From Agathobaculum sp. NTUH-O15-33 (lineage in GTDB: Bacteria > Bacillota > Clostridia > Oscillospirales > Butyricicoccaceae), in contig NZ_CP136187.1 of assembly GCF_033193315.1 (NCBI RefSeq), positions 1,922,001-1,986,000 on the forward strand: DNA of 64,000 nucleotides, read 5' to 3'. Within the stretch, counting starts at the first letter, position 1; every line of letters starts with the position of its first letter. Below, piece after piece: positions 22,427 to 31,529 of this stretch. Below the pieces are notes generated by a model. The model was not told the origin of the DNA and did not search any database. It saw only the letters and a program-made list of their open reading frames with translations. Both the position numbers and the translations under genes were made by a program.

Positions 22427-23212
22427 CTAATCCTCCCACTCGATATGATGGCAAAGCGGACCGGCGCCTTGCCCAAGGTCTAGCCCCGCGCGGATACACG
22501 CGGTCAGATAGCGTTTGGCGCTTTGCACACTGGCCGGTATCGAACGTCCGCTCGCCAGACCACAGGCGATGGCGGAGGACAAGGTGCAGCCGGTGCCATG
22601 CGTGTTGGGGTTGTCGATGCGCGGGGCGGCCAACCACTGGATCGCGCCGTTATAATACAGCAGATCATCCGCGCAGTCCGTCAGATGGCCGCCCTTGACG
22701 AGTACCGCGCCCGGCGTTTTGACGCTGATCTCCTTGGCGGCCGATACCATTTGCTCGCGTGTTTCGACCGGGTGGCCGCATAGCGCGGCGGCTTCCGCCA
22801 GATTGGGCGTTACCACGTCGCAAAGGGGCAAAAGCGCGTCGACCAGCGCCCGCACCGCGTCCGGCGCCAGAAGCGCGCGGCCGCTGGTCGAGAGCATGAC
22901 AGGGTCTAAGACTATGTTTCGCGCCACATACAGCCGCAGCCGCTCCGCGACCGCGGCGATCGTATCCGCACCGTACAGCATGCCGAGCTTTACCGCGTCC
23001 GGCGGGATATCCTCGCACACACAGTCTATTTGCTCGGCTACAAACTTTGGCGGCACCGCATGCACGCCGCGCACGGCCAACGTGTTTTGCGCGGTAACCG
23101 CGGTGATCACGCTCATGCCGTACAGGCGGTGCGCCTCGATCGTTTTTAGATCGGCTTCGATTCCTGCGCCGCCGGAGGGATCGGAGCCCGCAATGGATAA
23201 AACGGTTTTCAT
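22427..23212 (-). CDS. thiD: Hydroxymethylpyrimidine/phosphomethylpyrimidine kinase
   Basis: A 261-residue ribokinase-fold enzyme that phosphorylates HMP and HMP-P for thiamine synthesis or salvage. Motifs: SIAGSDPSGGAGIEADLKT, TAVTAQNT, LDPVMLSTSG, LVKGGH, and the catalytic NTHGTGCTLSSAIA. It begins directly at the stop of the radical SAM gene (23213). No TPP riboswitch is visible upstream of the operon. Confidence 0.94.
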   Translation of the reverse strand: MKTVLSIAGSDPSGGAGIEADLKTIEAHRLYGMSVITAVTAQNTLAVRGVHAVPPKFVAEQIDCVCEDIPPDAVKLGMLYGADTIAAVAERLRLYVARNIVLDPVMLSTSGRALLAPDAVRALVDALLPLCDVVTPNLAEAAALCGHPVETREQMVSAAKEISVKTPGAVLVKGGHLTDCADDLLYYNGAIQWLAAPRIDNPNTHGTGCTLSSAIACGLASGRSIPASVQSAKRYLTACIRAGLDLGQGAGPLCHHIEWED

Positions 23213-24121
23213 TTATGGTTCTCCTCTCAGCCCGGTGCCGTCAAAAGCGGGGATAAAGCTTTCGCTGATCGCCTCGCCCTCTTGGAAAAAGCCGGTCAGG
23301 CCAAGCGCGAGAAAGCGCTCGCAGGCTTCGGCGTATTCCGCTTCGGTCACCGCGCGGTCAAGCTCGGGATAGTCCCGCATGTCAAACGGGGTATACTGCC
23401 GCATCAGACTAACGAGTATGCTGTCGCCAAAGCGGCAAGCGAGGTCGCGCAGTACCTGCGCGGTATCGCCCGCAAGGCCGGGCAGCATCAGATGACGCAC
23501 CACCGTGCCGCGCAGCAGCAGGCCGTCCGCGCCGTACGCAGGCGCGCCGGTCTGGCGCGCCATTTCCGTTATCGCGGCAATGGCGATCTCGTGATAGTCG
23601 GGCGCGGCCGAATAGCGGGCGGCATAATAGGAGCTGTAGTATTTATCATCCGGCAGATAGATATCGATATACCCCTCCAGCAGGCGCAAAGTCTCCATCG
23701 CTTCATAACCGCTGGAATTATACACGATAGGCACGGCCAGTCCCTTCTGCTTGGCAAGGGCAAGCGCCCGTACCACATGGGGCGCGTAATGCGCCGCCGT
23801 GACAAGGTTGATATTATGCGCGCCCTCCGCCTCAAGCGCGAGAAAGGTATCCGCGAGCGCGGCGGGGGAGATCGTCTGACCAAACGCCTCTCTCCGTGCG
23901 ATCTCTCGGTTTTGACAGTAAACGCAGCCGAGCGTACAGTGTGAAAAAAACACCGCGCCCGAGCCGCGCGAACCCGAGATCGGCGGCTCCTCCCAAAAGT
24001 GCAGGGCGGCGCGCGCCGCGCGCATGGTATCGCTTGCCCCGCAAAAGCCGGTCTGCCCGCGCGTGCGGTCTACCCCGCAGGCGCGGGGACAAAGCGTACA
24101 ATTTTCAAAAAGGGTGTGCAA
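23213..24121 (-). CDS. Radical SAM protein, pyruvate formate-lyase activase-related (AmmeMemo/AmrS-like)
   Basis: A 302-residue protein. An N-terminal ferredoxin-like cluster, CTLCPRACGVDR...GFCGAS, precedes the radical SAM motif HCTLGCVYCQN, then GAHNINLVTAAHY, VYNSSGYEAMETL and DIYLPDDKYY. This pattern marks the PflA-like family with uncertain targets. It heads the thiD-cdd1 transcript, which gives no clear hint about the substrate. Confidence 0.85.
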   Translation of the reverse strand: MHTLFENCTLCPRACGVDRTRGQTGFCGASDTMRAARAALHFWEEPPISGSRGSGAVFFSHCTLGCVYCQNREIARREAFGQTISPAALADTFLALEAEGAHNINLVTAAHYAPHVVRALALAKQKGLAVPIVYNSSGYEAMETLRLLEGYIDIYLPDDKYYSSYYAARYSAAPDYHEIAIAAITEMARQTGAPAYGADGLLLRGTVVRHLMLPGLAGDTAQVLRDLACRFGDSILVSLMRQYTPFDMRDYPELDRAVTEAEYAEACERFLALGLTGFFQEGEAISESFIPAFDGTGLRGEP

Positions 24122-24232
24122 AGCGATCCCTCCAATACGAATGATTATAGCGGATTTTTTGAGGAAAAGGAAGTGATTTTGAAGGGAGAATATGCTATAC
24201 TAATGAAAAAGATTTTTTGAGGAGCAAGAAGG

Positions 24233-25093
24233 ATGAAGATTATCGATATCTTGCGGCAGGATAAAGTGACCCTGTCGTTTGAGGTTTTTCCGCCCAAGAC
24301 AAGCGACACCTATGAGGTGGTCGCACAGGCGACGCATGAGATCGCCGCGCTGAAACCGGATTTTATGAGCGTTACATACGGCGCGGGCGGCGGCACGAGC
24401 GCGCATACCGTGAACATTGCGTCGGAGCTGTCCGAACAGTACGGGGTAGACGCGCTGGCGCACCTGACCTGTGTCTCTTCCACCAAGGAGCATGTAAAAA
24501 ATATGCTCGCGCAGCTAAAAGATAAAGGGATTCAGAACATTCTGGCTCTGCGCGGCGATATTCCGGAGGGCGGCGCGCCCGCGAGCGACTACCGCTACGC
24601 GGCAGAGCTGGTGCGCGACATCAAGTCGCAGGGCGATTTCTGCGTGGGCGGCGCATGCTACCCGGAGGGGCATGTGGAATCCGCCAACAAGGCCGAGGAT
24701 ATCCGCTACTTGAAGGAAAAAGTGGATGCCGGCTGCGAATTTTTGACCACGCAAATGTTTTTTGACAATCACATCCTTTACAATTTTCTGTACCGCATCC
24801 GCGAGCAGGGCATCACGGTGCCGGTCGTCGCGGGTATCATGCCGGTGACCAACGTCAAGCAGATCAAGCGCATCACATCGATGAGCGGCACCTATCTGCC
24901 CGAACGCTTCAAGGCGATCGTCGACCGGTTCGGCGACAACCCCGCCGCCATGCGGCAGGCGGGCGTGATCTATGCGACCGAGCAGATCATCGATCTGATC
25001 GCGAACGGCGTGAACCACATCCATGTGTACTCCATGAACCGGCCCGAGATCGCCGCGGGCATTCAGGCCAGCCTGTCGGAGATACTGGGATGA
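24233..25093 (+). CDS. metF: Methylenetetrahydrofolate reductase
   Basis: A 286-residue FAD-dependent TIM barrel giving 5-methyl-THF for methionine synthase. Motifs are LSFEVFPPKTSDTYE, MSVTYGAGGGTSAHT, LTCVSSTKEHV, LALRGDIPEG, and CEFLTTQMFFDN. The start follows AAGGATG, with TATACT at 24196-24201 as a probable -10 box. It overlaps the reactivation-domain gene by 4 bases (25090-25093), within a metF-metH cluster. Confidence 0.95.
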   Translation: MKIIDILRQDKVTLSFEVFPPKTSDTYEVVAQATHEIAALKPDFMSVTYGAGGGTSAHTVNIASELSEQYGVDALAHLTCVSSTKEHVKNMLAQLKDKGIQNILALRGDIPEGGAPASDYRYAAELVRDIKSQGDFCVGGACYPEGHVESANKAEDIRYLKEKVDAGCEFLTTQMFFDNHILYNFLYRIREQGITVPVVAGIMPVTNVKQIKRITSMSGTYLPERFKAIVDRFGDNPAAMRQAGVIYATEQIIDLIANGVNHIHVYSMNRPEIAAGIQASLSEILG

Positions 25094-25735
25094 CGGAGAA
25101 CGAACAGCGGGAGATTTACCGCTATCTGGGTTACCATGGCGAAACGCCGACCGATGAGGTACAGCAATCGGTCGCCGAATGTGCGGAGGAAATTGGGCGT
25201 GTGGCCCGCCCGAAGTCTGTGTTCCGCGAGTTTTCGCTTGCCCTTCCGATCGAGGGCGTTGTACGGATCGATACGCTAAGCATCATCAGCCGCAATTTGG
25301 CACGCAACCTAAAGGGATGCAGCTGTGTATTTCTGATGGCGGCAACGCTCGGCGTGGAGGTCGACCGGTTGATCGCCCGCGCCAGTGCGGTGCGTATGAG
25401 TCAGGCCGTGGTCTATCAGGCCGCGGCAGCCGCCCGGATCGAAGCGTATTGCGACGAGATAAACGACGTGCTGCGTGAGGAAGCGAGAACACAGGGGCTA
25501 TATTGCCGCCCGCGCTTCCAGTCCGGGCTACGGCGATTTTGATATCAAGCACCAGCAGGACATCGTGCGGCTGCTGGATACGCCGCGCCAGATCGGCCTG
25601 ACGGTGACCGACAGCCTGCTGTTGGCGCCGGTCAAATCGGTCACGGCGGTGATCGGTCTGTCAAGCGAGCCGCAGCCCTGCCACAAGAACGGCTGCGAGG
25701 AATGCGGGAAGAAAAACTGCGAATACCGCAGGTAA
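25090..25735 (+). pseudogene. Vitamin B12-dependent methionine synthase reactivation domain, frameshifted
   Basis: The first frame (25090-25542) gives the start of the AdoMet-binding reactivation domain up to CRPRF, then runs out of family sequence. The frame one base ahead resumes exactly with SPGYGDFDIKHQQDIVRLLD and ends TVTDSLLLAPVKSVTAVIGLS...CHKNGCEECGKKNCEYR. One extra C in TTCC at 25516-25519 explains the break; without it the product is about 214 residues. In Clostridia this domain is often separate from MetH and rescues oxidised cobalamin. Either the gene is broken or, more likely, the base is an error. Confidence 0.85.
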
Positions 25736-25777
25736 TAGAAACATTTCAGCCGCGCCGCGGCTTTTGGGGGATATACA

Positions 25778-28144
25778 ATGACCTTTCTTGAAGCAATGAG
25801 TAAAAAACGCCTTTTCTGCGACGGCGGCATGGGCACCATCCTGCAGGAACGCGGCCTCAAGGCCGGCGAGCTGCCGGAAACGTGGAACCTGTCGCACCCG
25901 GATGCGATCACCGCGGTGCACCGCGCCTATCTGGAAGCGGGAAGCGATATCATTACCACCAACACCTTTGGCGCCAACGCGCTGAAATATCCGGACGACC
26001 TGCGTCAGGTTGTCACGGCGGCGGTGCGGTGCGCCCAAACAGCCCGCGACGAGGCCGCTAGGCCGGATGCTTATATCGCGCTCGATCTGGGTCCAACAGG
26101 CAAACTGTTAAAACCCATGGGCGATCTGGACTTTGAAAAGGCGGTAGCGCTCTTCTCCGAGACCGCGCGTATCGGCGCGGAAGCGGGCGCGGACCTCATT
26201 TTGATCGAGACCATGAGCGACAGCTATGAGGCCAAAGCCGCCGTGTTGGGCGCCAAGGAAGGCTGCGATCTGCCCGTGCTCATCACGCTGATCTTTGACG
26301 AAAAGGGCAAGCTGCTCACTGGCGGCACGGTGGATTCCGCATGCGCCATGCTGGAAGGACTGCGCGTGGACGCGCTTGGCGTGAATTGTGGGTTGGGTCC
26401 GAAGCAGATGCTGCCGATCGTTAAGCGTCTGCGAGAGATCAGTTCGCTGCCGCTGATCGTCAATCCCAACGCCGGACTGCCGCGCAGTGAAAACGGCAAG
26501 ACCGTGTTCGATGTCAACCCGGCGGAATTTGCGGACTGTATGGCCGAACTCGCCTCGCTGGGCGTTTCTATCATGGGCGGCTGCTGTGGTACCACGCCCG
26601 AGCACATCCGCCACACCGTGGCGGCCTGTCAGGATCTCCCGTTTACGCAGCCCGTAAAAAAGCACCGCACCGTGGTTTGCTCCTTTTCGCAGGCGGTCGA
26701 GATCGGCGGCGCGCCGGTCATTATCGGCGAACGCATCAATCCCACGGGAAAAAGCAAATTTAAGGAAGCGCTGCGGGAAAACCGCATGGAATATATTTTG
26801 AACGAGGGCCTGACGCAGGAGGATAACGGCGCGCACATTCTGGATGTCAACGTCGGCCTGCCCGGAATCGATGAGCCCGCGATGATGGAGCGGGTCGTTA
26901 CCGGACTGCAAAGCGTCACCGCGCTGCCGCTGCAGATCGACACCTCGGATTATACCGCGATGGAACGCGGCATGCGCCTTTACAACGGCAAGCCCATGCT
27001 CAACTCGGTCAGCGGCAAGCGCGAGAGCATGGAGGCCGTATTCCCGCTGGTACGGAAATACGGCGGCGTGGTCGTCGGTTTGGCGCTGGACGAAAGCGGC
27101 ATCCCGGATACCGCCGAAGGCCGCGTCGCGATCGCAAAGCGCATCTACGAGACCGCCGAGGCTTACGGAATTTCTCGGGACGATATCGTGATCGACGCGC
27201 TGGCGATGACCATCTCTTCGGACAGCGGCTCGGCGCTCGTCACGTTGGAAACGCTGCGCCGGATCCGTGATGAATTGCAGGGGCACACGATTCTTGGCGT
27301 GTCCAACATCTCGTTCGGTCTGCCGCAGCGTGAAATCATCAACGCCAACTTTTATACCATGGCGCTGCAAAACGGATTGAGCTGCGCGATCATCAACCCA
27401 AACGCGGACGCAATGATGCGTTCCTACCGCGCCTTCCTTGCCCTTTCGGACCGCGATCCGCAGTGCGCCGGATATATCGCGGCCTACGGCGGGCAGGCGG
27501 CGGTGGAAAAGGCGCAGCCCGCCGGAGCGCCACTGCCACTCGGAGAGACCATTGAAAAGGGCCTGCGCGAGCATGCCGCAAAAGCGACGGCGGAGCTGCT
27601 TCAAGCGATGGCGCCGCTTGAAGTTGTGAATACCGAATTGATCCCTGCGCTTGACCGCGTGGGCAAGGGCTTTGAAAAGGGCACGGTTTTCCTGCCACAG
27701 CTGCTGATGAGCGCGGAAGCCGCCAAAGCCGCTTTTGAAGTTGTGAAAGACGCAATGAAGGGCGAAGCCACGGAAAAGAAGGGCACAATCATTTTGGCGA
27801 CGGTCAAGGGCGATATCCATGATATCGGCAAAAACATCGTCAAGGTGCTGCTCGAAAATTACGGTTATGAGGTCATGGATCTGGGCAAGGACGTGCCGCC
27901 CGAATCGATCGTTCTCGCGGCGGAGCAAAACGGCGTCGCACTCGTCGGCCTGAGCGCCTTGATGACGACGACGGTGGTTAGTATGGAGGCGACGATACGG
28001 CTGCTGCGCGAGCGCTGCCCTCAAACAAAGATCGTGGTCGGCGGCGCGGTGCTGACGCCCGAGTACGCGGAATCGATCGACGCGGACTTTTACGCGCGCG
28101 ACGCCATGGCGACCGTTCATTGCGCACAAAAGGTACTGGGCTAA
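25778..28144 (+). CDS. metH: Cobalamin-dependent methionine synthase (no reactivation domain)
   Basis: A 788-residue protein: homocysteine-binding barrel (about 1-290, with zinc cysteines in GVNCG and MGGCCGTTPEH), pterin-binding barrel (about 310-560, IGERINPTGKSKFKEAL, LDVNVGLPGIDE), and cobalamin cap and Rossmann domains (about 580-788, TVKGDIHDIGKNIVKVLL with the cobalt-ligating His in DxHxxG). The C-terminal reactivation module of E. coli MetH is lacking; that function lies in the separate gene just upstream. GGGGG precedes ATG 25778. Confidence 0.95.
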   Translation: MTFLEAMSKKRLFCDGGMGTILQERGLKAGELPETWNLSHPDAITAVHRAYLEAGSDIITTNTFGANALKYPDDLRQVVTAAVRCAQTARDEAARPDAYIALDLGPTGKLLKPMGDLDFEKAVALFSETARIGAEAGADLILIETMSDSYEAKAAVLGAKEGCDLPVLITLIFDEKGKLLTGGTVDSACAMLEGLRVDALGVNCGLGPKQMLPIVKRLREISSLPLIVNPNAGLPRSENGKTVFDVNPAEFADCMAELASLGVSIMGGCCGTTPEHIRHTVAACQDLPFTQPVKKHRTVVCSFSQAVEIGGAPVIIGERINPTGKSKFKEALRENRMEYILNEGLTQEDNGAHILDVNVGLPGIDEPAMMERVVTGLQSVTALPLQIDTSDYTAMERGMRLYNGKPMLNSVSGKRESMEAVFPLVRKYGGVVVGLALDESGIPDTAEGRVAIAKRIYETAEAYGISRDDIVIDALAMTISSDSGSALVTLETLRRIRDELQGHTILGVSNISFGLPQREIINANFYTMALQNGLSCAIINPNADAMMRSYRAFLALSDRDPQCAGYIAAYGGQAAVEKAQPAGAPLPLGETIEKGLREHAAKATAELLQAMAPLEVVNTELIPALDRVGKGFEKGTVFLPQLLMSAEAAKAAFEVVKDAMKGEATEKKGTIILATVKGDIHDIGKNIVKVLLENYGYEVMDLGKDVPPESIVLAAEQNGVALVGLSALMTTTVVSMEATIRLLRERCPQTKIVVGGAVLTPEYAESIDADFYARDAMATVHCAQKVLG

Positions 28145-28153
28145 CAACAAAGT

Positions 28154-28190
28154 CAGGGCGTGTTGCTTTTTATGCAACACGCCCTGTTTT
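28154..28190 (+). terminator. Terminator of metH
   Basis: A 13-bp perfect stem (28154-28166 with 28174-28186) followed by TTTTT. Confidence 0.92.
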
Positions 28191-28196
28191 TCAATT

Positions 28197-28313
28197 TTAA
28201 GCAGCGGCAAGCTCTTGCAGCGCTTCTTGTTTATTATCGGCGGAGAAGAGAAATGCGCCGGATGCGTCATACACCTCTACATGCCCGCCTACATACTCAA
28301 TCGAATAGCTCAT
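28197..28313 (-). CDS. Small conserved protein (38 aa)
   Basis: ATG 28313 follows AAAGGAG. The peptide MSYSIEYVGGHVEVYDASG - FLFSADNKQEALQELAAA looks like a real two-strand/one-helix mini-domain, and similar short proteins occur in related Clostridia. The function is unknown. It lies between metH's terminator and a WYL regulator, on the same strand as the latter, 62 bases after it. A -10-like TATACT lies just upstream on the minus strand at about 28340. Confidence 0.72.
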   Translation of the reverse strand: MSYSIEYVGGHVEVYDASGAFLFSADNKQEALQELAAA

Positions 28314-28375
28314 TTTTCGTTCTCCTTTCTTTTACTATCCTTAGTATAGCAAAGAAGGAGTCCAATAAACCGGAC

Positions 28376-29374
28376 TTAATCGAGCATGGCGTAAAGTTGT
28401 TTTTGGAAATCAGCGCGTACTTCGGCGGGTTCAGCAATGGTGACCGCGCCGCCCAGCCCAAATACCCACGAGAAAAACTGCGGACTGACCGCAACCGTGA
28501 CGGAGATGGAAAAATGCGTGTCGCTATGTCGGCGGATCATCACATCCGTACCAAACCGGTCGCGGATCACACCGATAAAACGGTTTTCACAAACAAGGGT
28601 CACAGCCTTTTCCTCGCCGGAAAACATACCGAACATTTTGCGGGAATAGGCGGCGATGTCAAAAGCGTCCTCAAAATGCCGCTGTCCCTCGCGAGGTTCA
28701 GGCAGCACCTCAAGCTGTTCCATCTTGTCCACGCGGTAATGGCGTATTTGATCGGCCGCGCTGTCAAAGCCGACGAGATAGTAGTTTTCGTCGTCCCAAG
28801 TGAGCGCCCATGGACTGATGCGGTAGGCCGCGCCATTCTTTCGGTATCTCTTTTGGATAGGCGGCTGCGCGTTGTAATCTAGCGCCCATTCAAAATAGCG
28901 AAACGAGATCTTCATCCCGGCGGAAATCGCCTCATGCAGACGGTCGATGCTATAGTAGATACCCTCGTTCATGGTTTTGACGCGACCCGATATGTATACC
29001 TGACGCTGGAGCGCGCGGGCTTGCGGCTCGCTGGCGAGCGATTCCACCTTATGGATCAGCTCGCGCGATTTTTTCTCGGTGATGAAACGCGAGCACTGTA
29101 CCGCGTCCACGAGCAGCTTTAGCTCGGGCAGCTCAAAATCTCGCGAGGCCACATAATAACCGCCGTTTCGTCCCCGCTGCATCAGGATATCCAGACCAAA
29201 ATCCTGCAAAGCGGCAATATCGTCGTAAATACTTTTGCGCTCAGCCTCGATGCCTTGCTGGGCAAGGGCGGCAATCAGCTCGTCCATGGTCAGCCGGTTG
29301 TTTTCGTCGGTCTTCTCGGTCAAAATCTTGGCCAAATAAAGCAGCTTTAACTTTTGATGCGCGTTTTTAGCCAT
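28376..29374 (-). CDS. WYL-domain transcriptional regulator
   Basis: A 332-residue protein with an N-terminal helix-turn-helix of the HTH_11 type (LYLAKILTEKTDENNRLTMDELIAALAQ...ERKSIYDDIAAL), then a WYL ligand-binding domain (ISPWALTWDDENYYLVGFD) and a WCX-like C-terminal domain. Such proteins sense nucleotides or nucleic acid and often regulate stress or defence loci. Its start overlaps the macrodomain gene by 8 bases, giving a macrodomain-WYL pair. Confidence 0.9.
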   Translation of the reverse strand: MAKNAHQKLKLLYLAKILTEKTDENNRLTMDELIAALAQQGIEAERKSIYDDIAALQDFGLDILMQRGRNGGYYVASRDFELPELKLLVDAVQCSRFITEKKSRELIHKVESLASEPQARALQRQVYISGRVKTMNEGIYYSIDRLHEAISAGMKISFRYFEWALDYNAQPPIQKRYRKNGAAYRISPWALTWDDENYYLVGFDSAADQIRHYRVDKMEQLEVLPEPREGQRHFEDAFDIAAYSRKMFGMFSGEEKAVTLVCENRFIGVIRDRFGTDVMIRRHSDTHFSISVTVAVSPQFFSWVFGLGGAVTIAEPAEVRADFQKQLYAMLD

Positions 29375-29891
29375 GGCCCGCCCCCCAATCCGCCAGTGCG
29401 CTTTCGTAGGCCGCGCTGGTTACGGGGTCAAAGCAAACCATGGTCACGCGTTCGATCGCCGGGTGCGCGGCAAGCGCGGCCATGATCGTTTGAATGGCGA
29501 TGGCCGCCGCGCGATCAAGCGGGAAATGGTATACCCCCGTACTGATCGACGGAAAGGCCACGGTTTTGCAGCCGAGAGACGCCGCGACATCCAAACAATT
29601 CCGATAGCACGAAGCGAGCAGCTCATCTTCACCTTGGGCGCCGCCATGCCAAATAGGGCCCGGCGTATGGATGATATGTCGGCAGGGCAGACGGTAAGCC
29701 TTTGTCGACTTAGCCTGACCCGTTTGACAGCCATGAAGCGTGCGGCATTCCGCCAGCAGCTCCGGTCCCGCCGCACGGTGGATCGCCCCGTCCACACCGC
29801 CGCCGCCAAGCAGGCTGGTGTTGGCAGCATTGACGATCGCATCCGTCTGCATATGCGTAATATCGCCTTGGATCACCTGTAAACGTTCCAT
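29367..29891 (-). CDS. Macrodomain protein (ADP-ribose / O-acetyl-ADP-ribose hydrolase)
   Basis: A 174-residue single macrodomain of the MacroD/YmdB type. Key segments are VIQGDITHMQTDAIVNAANTS, LLGGGGVDGAIHRAAG (ligand loop), CRHIIHTPGPIW, and FPSISTGVYHFPLDRAA. These bind ADP-ribose and deacylate O-acetyl-ADP-ribose or remove ADP-ribose from proteins. It is transcribed with the WYL regulator from a clear promoter (29930-29958). Confidence 0.93.
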   Translation of the reverse strand: MERLQVIQGDITHMQTDAIVNAANTSLLGGGGVDGAIHRAAGPELLAECRTLHGCQTGQAKSTKAYRLPCRHIIHTPGPIWHGGAQGEDELLASCYRNCLDVAASLGCKTVAFPSISTGVYHFPLDRAAAIAIQTIMAALAAHPAIERVTMVCFDPVTSAAYESALADWGAGHG

Positions 29892-29929
29892 TGTATACGC
29901 CTCCTGAAAAGGAAATTCTGGATGGGACC

Positions 29930-29958
29930 AGTATAAGCTATTTTGCTAAAAAAGGCAA
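29930..29958 (-). promoter_or_regulatory. Promoter of the macrodomain-WYL pair
   Basis: On the minus strand TTGCCT (29953-29958), 17 bp, TATACT (29930-29935). It lies back to back with the promoter at 29961-29989. Confidence 0.75.
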
Positions 29959-29960
29959 GT

Positions 29961-29989
29961 TTGACGGCGGCGGCCAGCCGCGGTATAAT
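29961..29989 (+). promoter_or_regulatory. Promoter of the HxlR regulator
   Basis: TTGACG (29961-29966), 17 bp, TATAAT (29984-29989). Its -35 box is two bases from the -35 of the divergent promoter, so a single bound protein could affect both. Confidence 0.85.
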
Positions 29990-30046
29990 ACTAATAACGC
30001 GCTTCCGGCCGCATGAAACGCCGCGCTTATGTAGGAGAAAATAAAT

Positions 30047-30403
30047 ATGAAACTGCGAAGTGAATACACCTGTCCGCTGGAAATGACGCATGACATGCTC
30101 AAGGGTAAATGGAAGCCCATTATCATATGGCAGCTCAGCCAAGGCGGCTGTTCCTTATCTGAAATGAAAAAGGCGATACAGGGCATCAGTCAAAAGATGC
30201 TGGTGCAGCATTTAAACGAACTGCTGGAATGCGGCATGATCGGCAAGACCGTCAGCGATGGTTACCCGCTGAAATCCGATTACTTTCTCACGGATCGGGG
30301 GAGAAAGGTGTTTGAAGCGATCTCCATCATGCAAAGCATTGGAATAGAAATGATGTTGGAGGACGACAGGGAGGACTTTTTACGCGAAAAGGGCTTGCTT
30401 TAG
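30047..30403 (+). CDS. HxlR/MarR-type winged-helix regulator
   Basis: A 118-residue protein. ATG 30047 follows TAGGAG. The HxlR pattern is clear: CPLEMTHDMLKGKWKPIIIW, LSEMKKAIQGISQKMLVQHL, then the wing YPLKSDYFLTDRG. The N-terminal cysteine of the CP motif is where some HxlR proteins sense aldehydes or redox stress. The Xer-type recombinase follows after 50 bp, so they may be co-transcribed. Confidence 0.9.
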   Translation: MKLRSEYTCPLEMTHDMLKGKWKPIIIWQLSQGGCSLSEMKKAIQGISQKMLVQHLNELLECGMIGKTVSDGYPLKSDYFLTDRGRKVFEAISIMQSIGIEMMLEDDREDFLREKGLL

Positions 30404-30453
30404 GCGCTCCGAAGAAAATGGATATGAAATAGCAAGGAAAGGGGCAGGCGAGT

Positions 30454-31494
30454 TTGGATAAGCCAATGAGCGTATACGCCGCGGACGCACCGCGTGTTTT
30501 GCGCGATTTTTTGACCTATATTTCGACGATCCGCGGTAAATCCGCTAAAACAGCACACGAATACTATCTGGATCTGCGGTTGTTTTTTCGCGTACTCAAG
30601 CGTAACAAGGACATGGTACCGGCGGACATGCCGATCGAGCAGATCCCGATAGAGGATATCGACGTGTCGTTTTTACAAGGCGTTACGCTGTCGGATGCAT
30701 ACGACTATTTGGAGTACATGTCCGGTGAACGGCCGACACAGCAAAACAGCACGGAAAGCGGCTATGGACTGAGCAGCACCTCGCGCGCGCGCAAGGTATC
30801 CTCCATCCGCGCTTTTTTTCGCTATGTGTGCGATAAGCAGCATTTACTCGAAACCAATCCAATGGCCGGCTTGGAATCTCCCAAGGTGCGCCACGCGCTG
30901 CCCGCATACCTGTCGACTGAGGATTCACTGCGCTTGCTCCAATCGGTGGAGGGGGAATACCGGGAACGGGATTATTGCATTCTGACGCTGTTCCTGAATT
31001 GCGGCATGCGGGTATCCGAGCTCGTCGGCCTTAATTTGCAGGATTTTCAGGGCGACACCGTGCGTGTGACCGGCAAAGGCAATAAGCAGCGCACGGTCTA
31101 TCTGAACGAGGCCTGCGCCGCCGCGCTTGCGGCTTATTTGCCCACGCGCCTGAAACCGCATGATAAGGATAAAAACGCACTATTCGTCAGCCGTAACCGC
31201 AATCGCATCAATGTGCAGACGGTCAAATGGCTGGTGAAAAAGTATCTGGGGCAGGCGGGGCTGGATACGCAGAAATACTCGGCTCACAAGCTGCGCCATA
31301 CCGCGGCCACGCTCATGTACCAGAATGGCGTTGATATTCGCACACTGCAAAGCATTCTAGGCCATACAAGCGTGGATACGACCATGATCTATACCCATAT
31401 CGAAGATCAAAGCATCCGCGAGGCGGCGCACAAAAATCCGCTGGCCTCGGTGCGCCCGCCGGACAACGATGAGCCGGACAGCGACGAAAATTGA
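30454..31494 (+). CDS. XerC/D-like tyrosine recombinase
   Basis: A 346-residue protein, TTG start at 30454 behind AAAGGGG (ATG 30466 is an alternative). It has an N-terminal SAM-like domain and a complete catalytic set: Arg in NCGMRVSEL, Lys in VTGKGNKQR, HxxR in AHKLRHTAAT, and His/Tyr in LGHTSVDTTMIYTH. It fits the chromosomal XerC-type recombinases of Clostridia better than phage integrases, since no element boundary is visible. The C-terminal tail is acidic (PPDNDEPDSDEN). Confidence 0.87.
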   Translation: MDKPMSVYAADAPRVLRDFLTYISTIRGKSAKTAHEYYLDLRLFFRVLKRNKDMVPADMPIEQIPIEDIDVSFLQGVTLSDAYDYLEYMSGERPTQQNSTESGYGLSSTSRARKVSSIRAFFRYVCDKQHLLETNPMAGLESPKVRHALPAYLSTEDSLRLLQSVEGEYRERDYCILTLFLNCGMRVSELVGLNLQDFQGDTVRVTGKGNKQRTVYLNEACAAALAAYLPTRLKPHDKDKNALFVSRNRNRINVQTVKWLVKKYLGQAGLDTQKYSAHKLRHTAATLMYQNGVDIRTLQSILGHTSVDTTMIYTHIEDQSIREAAHKNPLASVRPPDNDEPDSDEN

Positions 31495-31529
31495 TGTTTC
31501 AACTGAATGAAAAGTATACGGAGGCTAAA

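Noticed and set aside
24122..24232. Possible SAM or TPP riboswitch between the radical SAM-thiD operon and metF
   Set aside because: The 111-bp interval is too short and shows none of the conserved elements of these riboswitches on either strand.
26108..28270. 720-codon minus-strand frame opposite metH
   Set aside because: It is the antisense shadow of a G+C-rich conserved gene; the His/Arg/Gln-rich composition and lack of a ribosome binding site mark it as noncoding.
30454..31494. Second integrative element around the Xer-like recombinase
   Set aside because: No direct repeats, excisionase or target gene break is visible; the gene looks like a chromosomal XerC-type recombinase. Only the following DUF6144-like gene has unusual composition.
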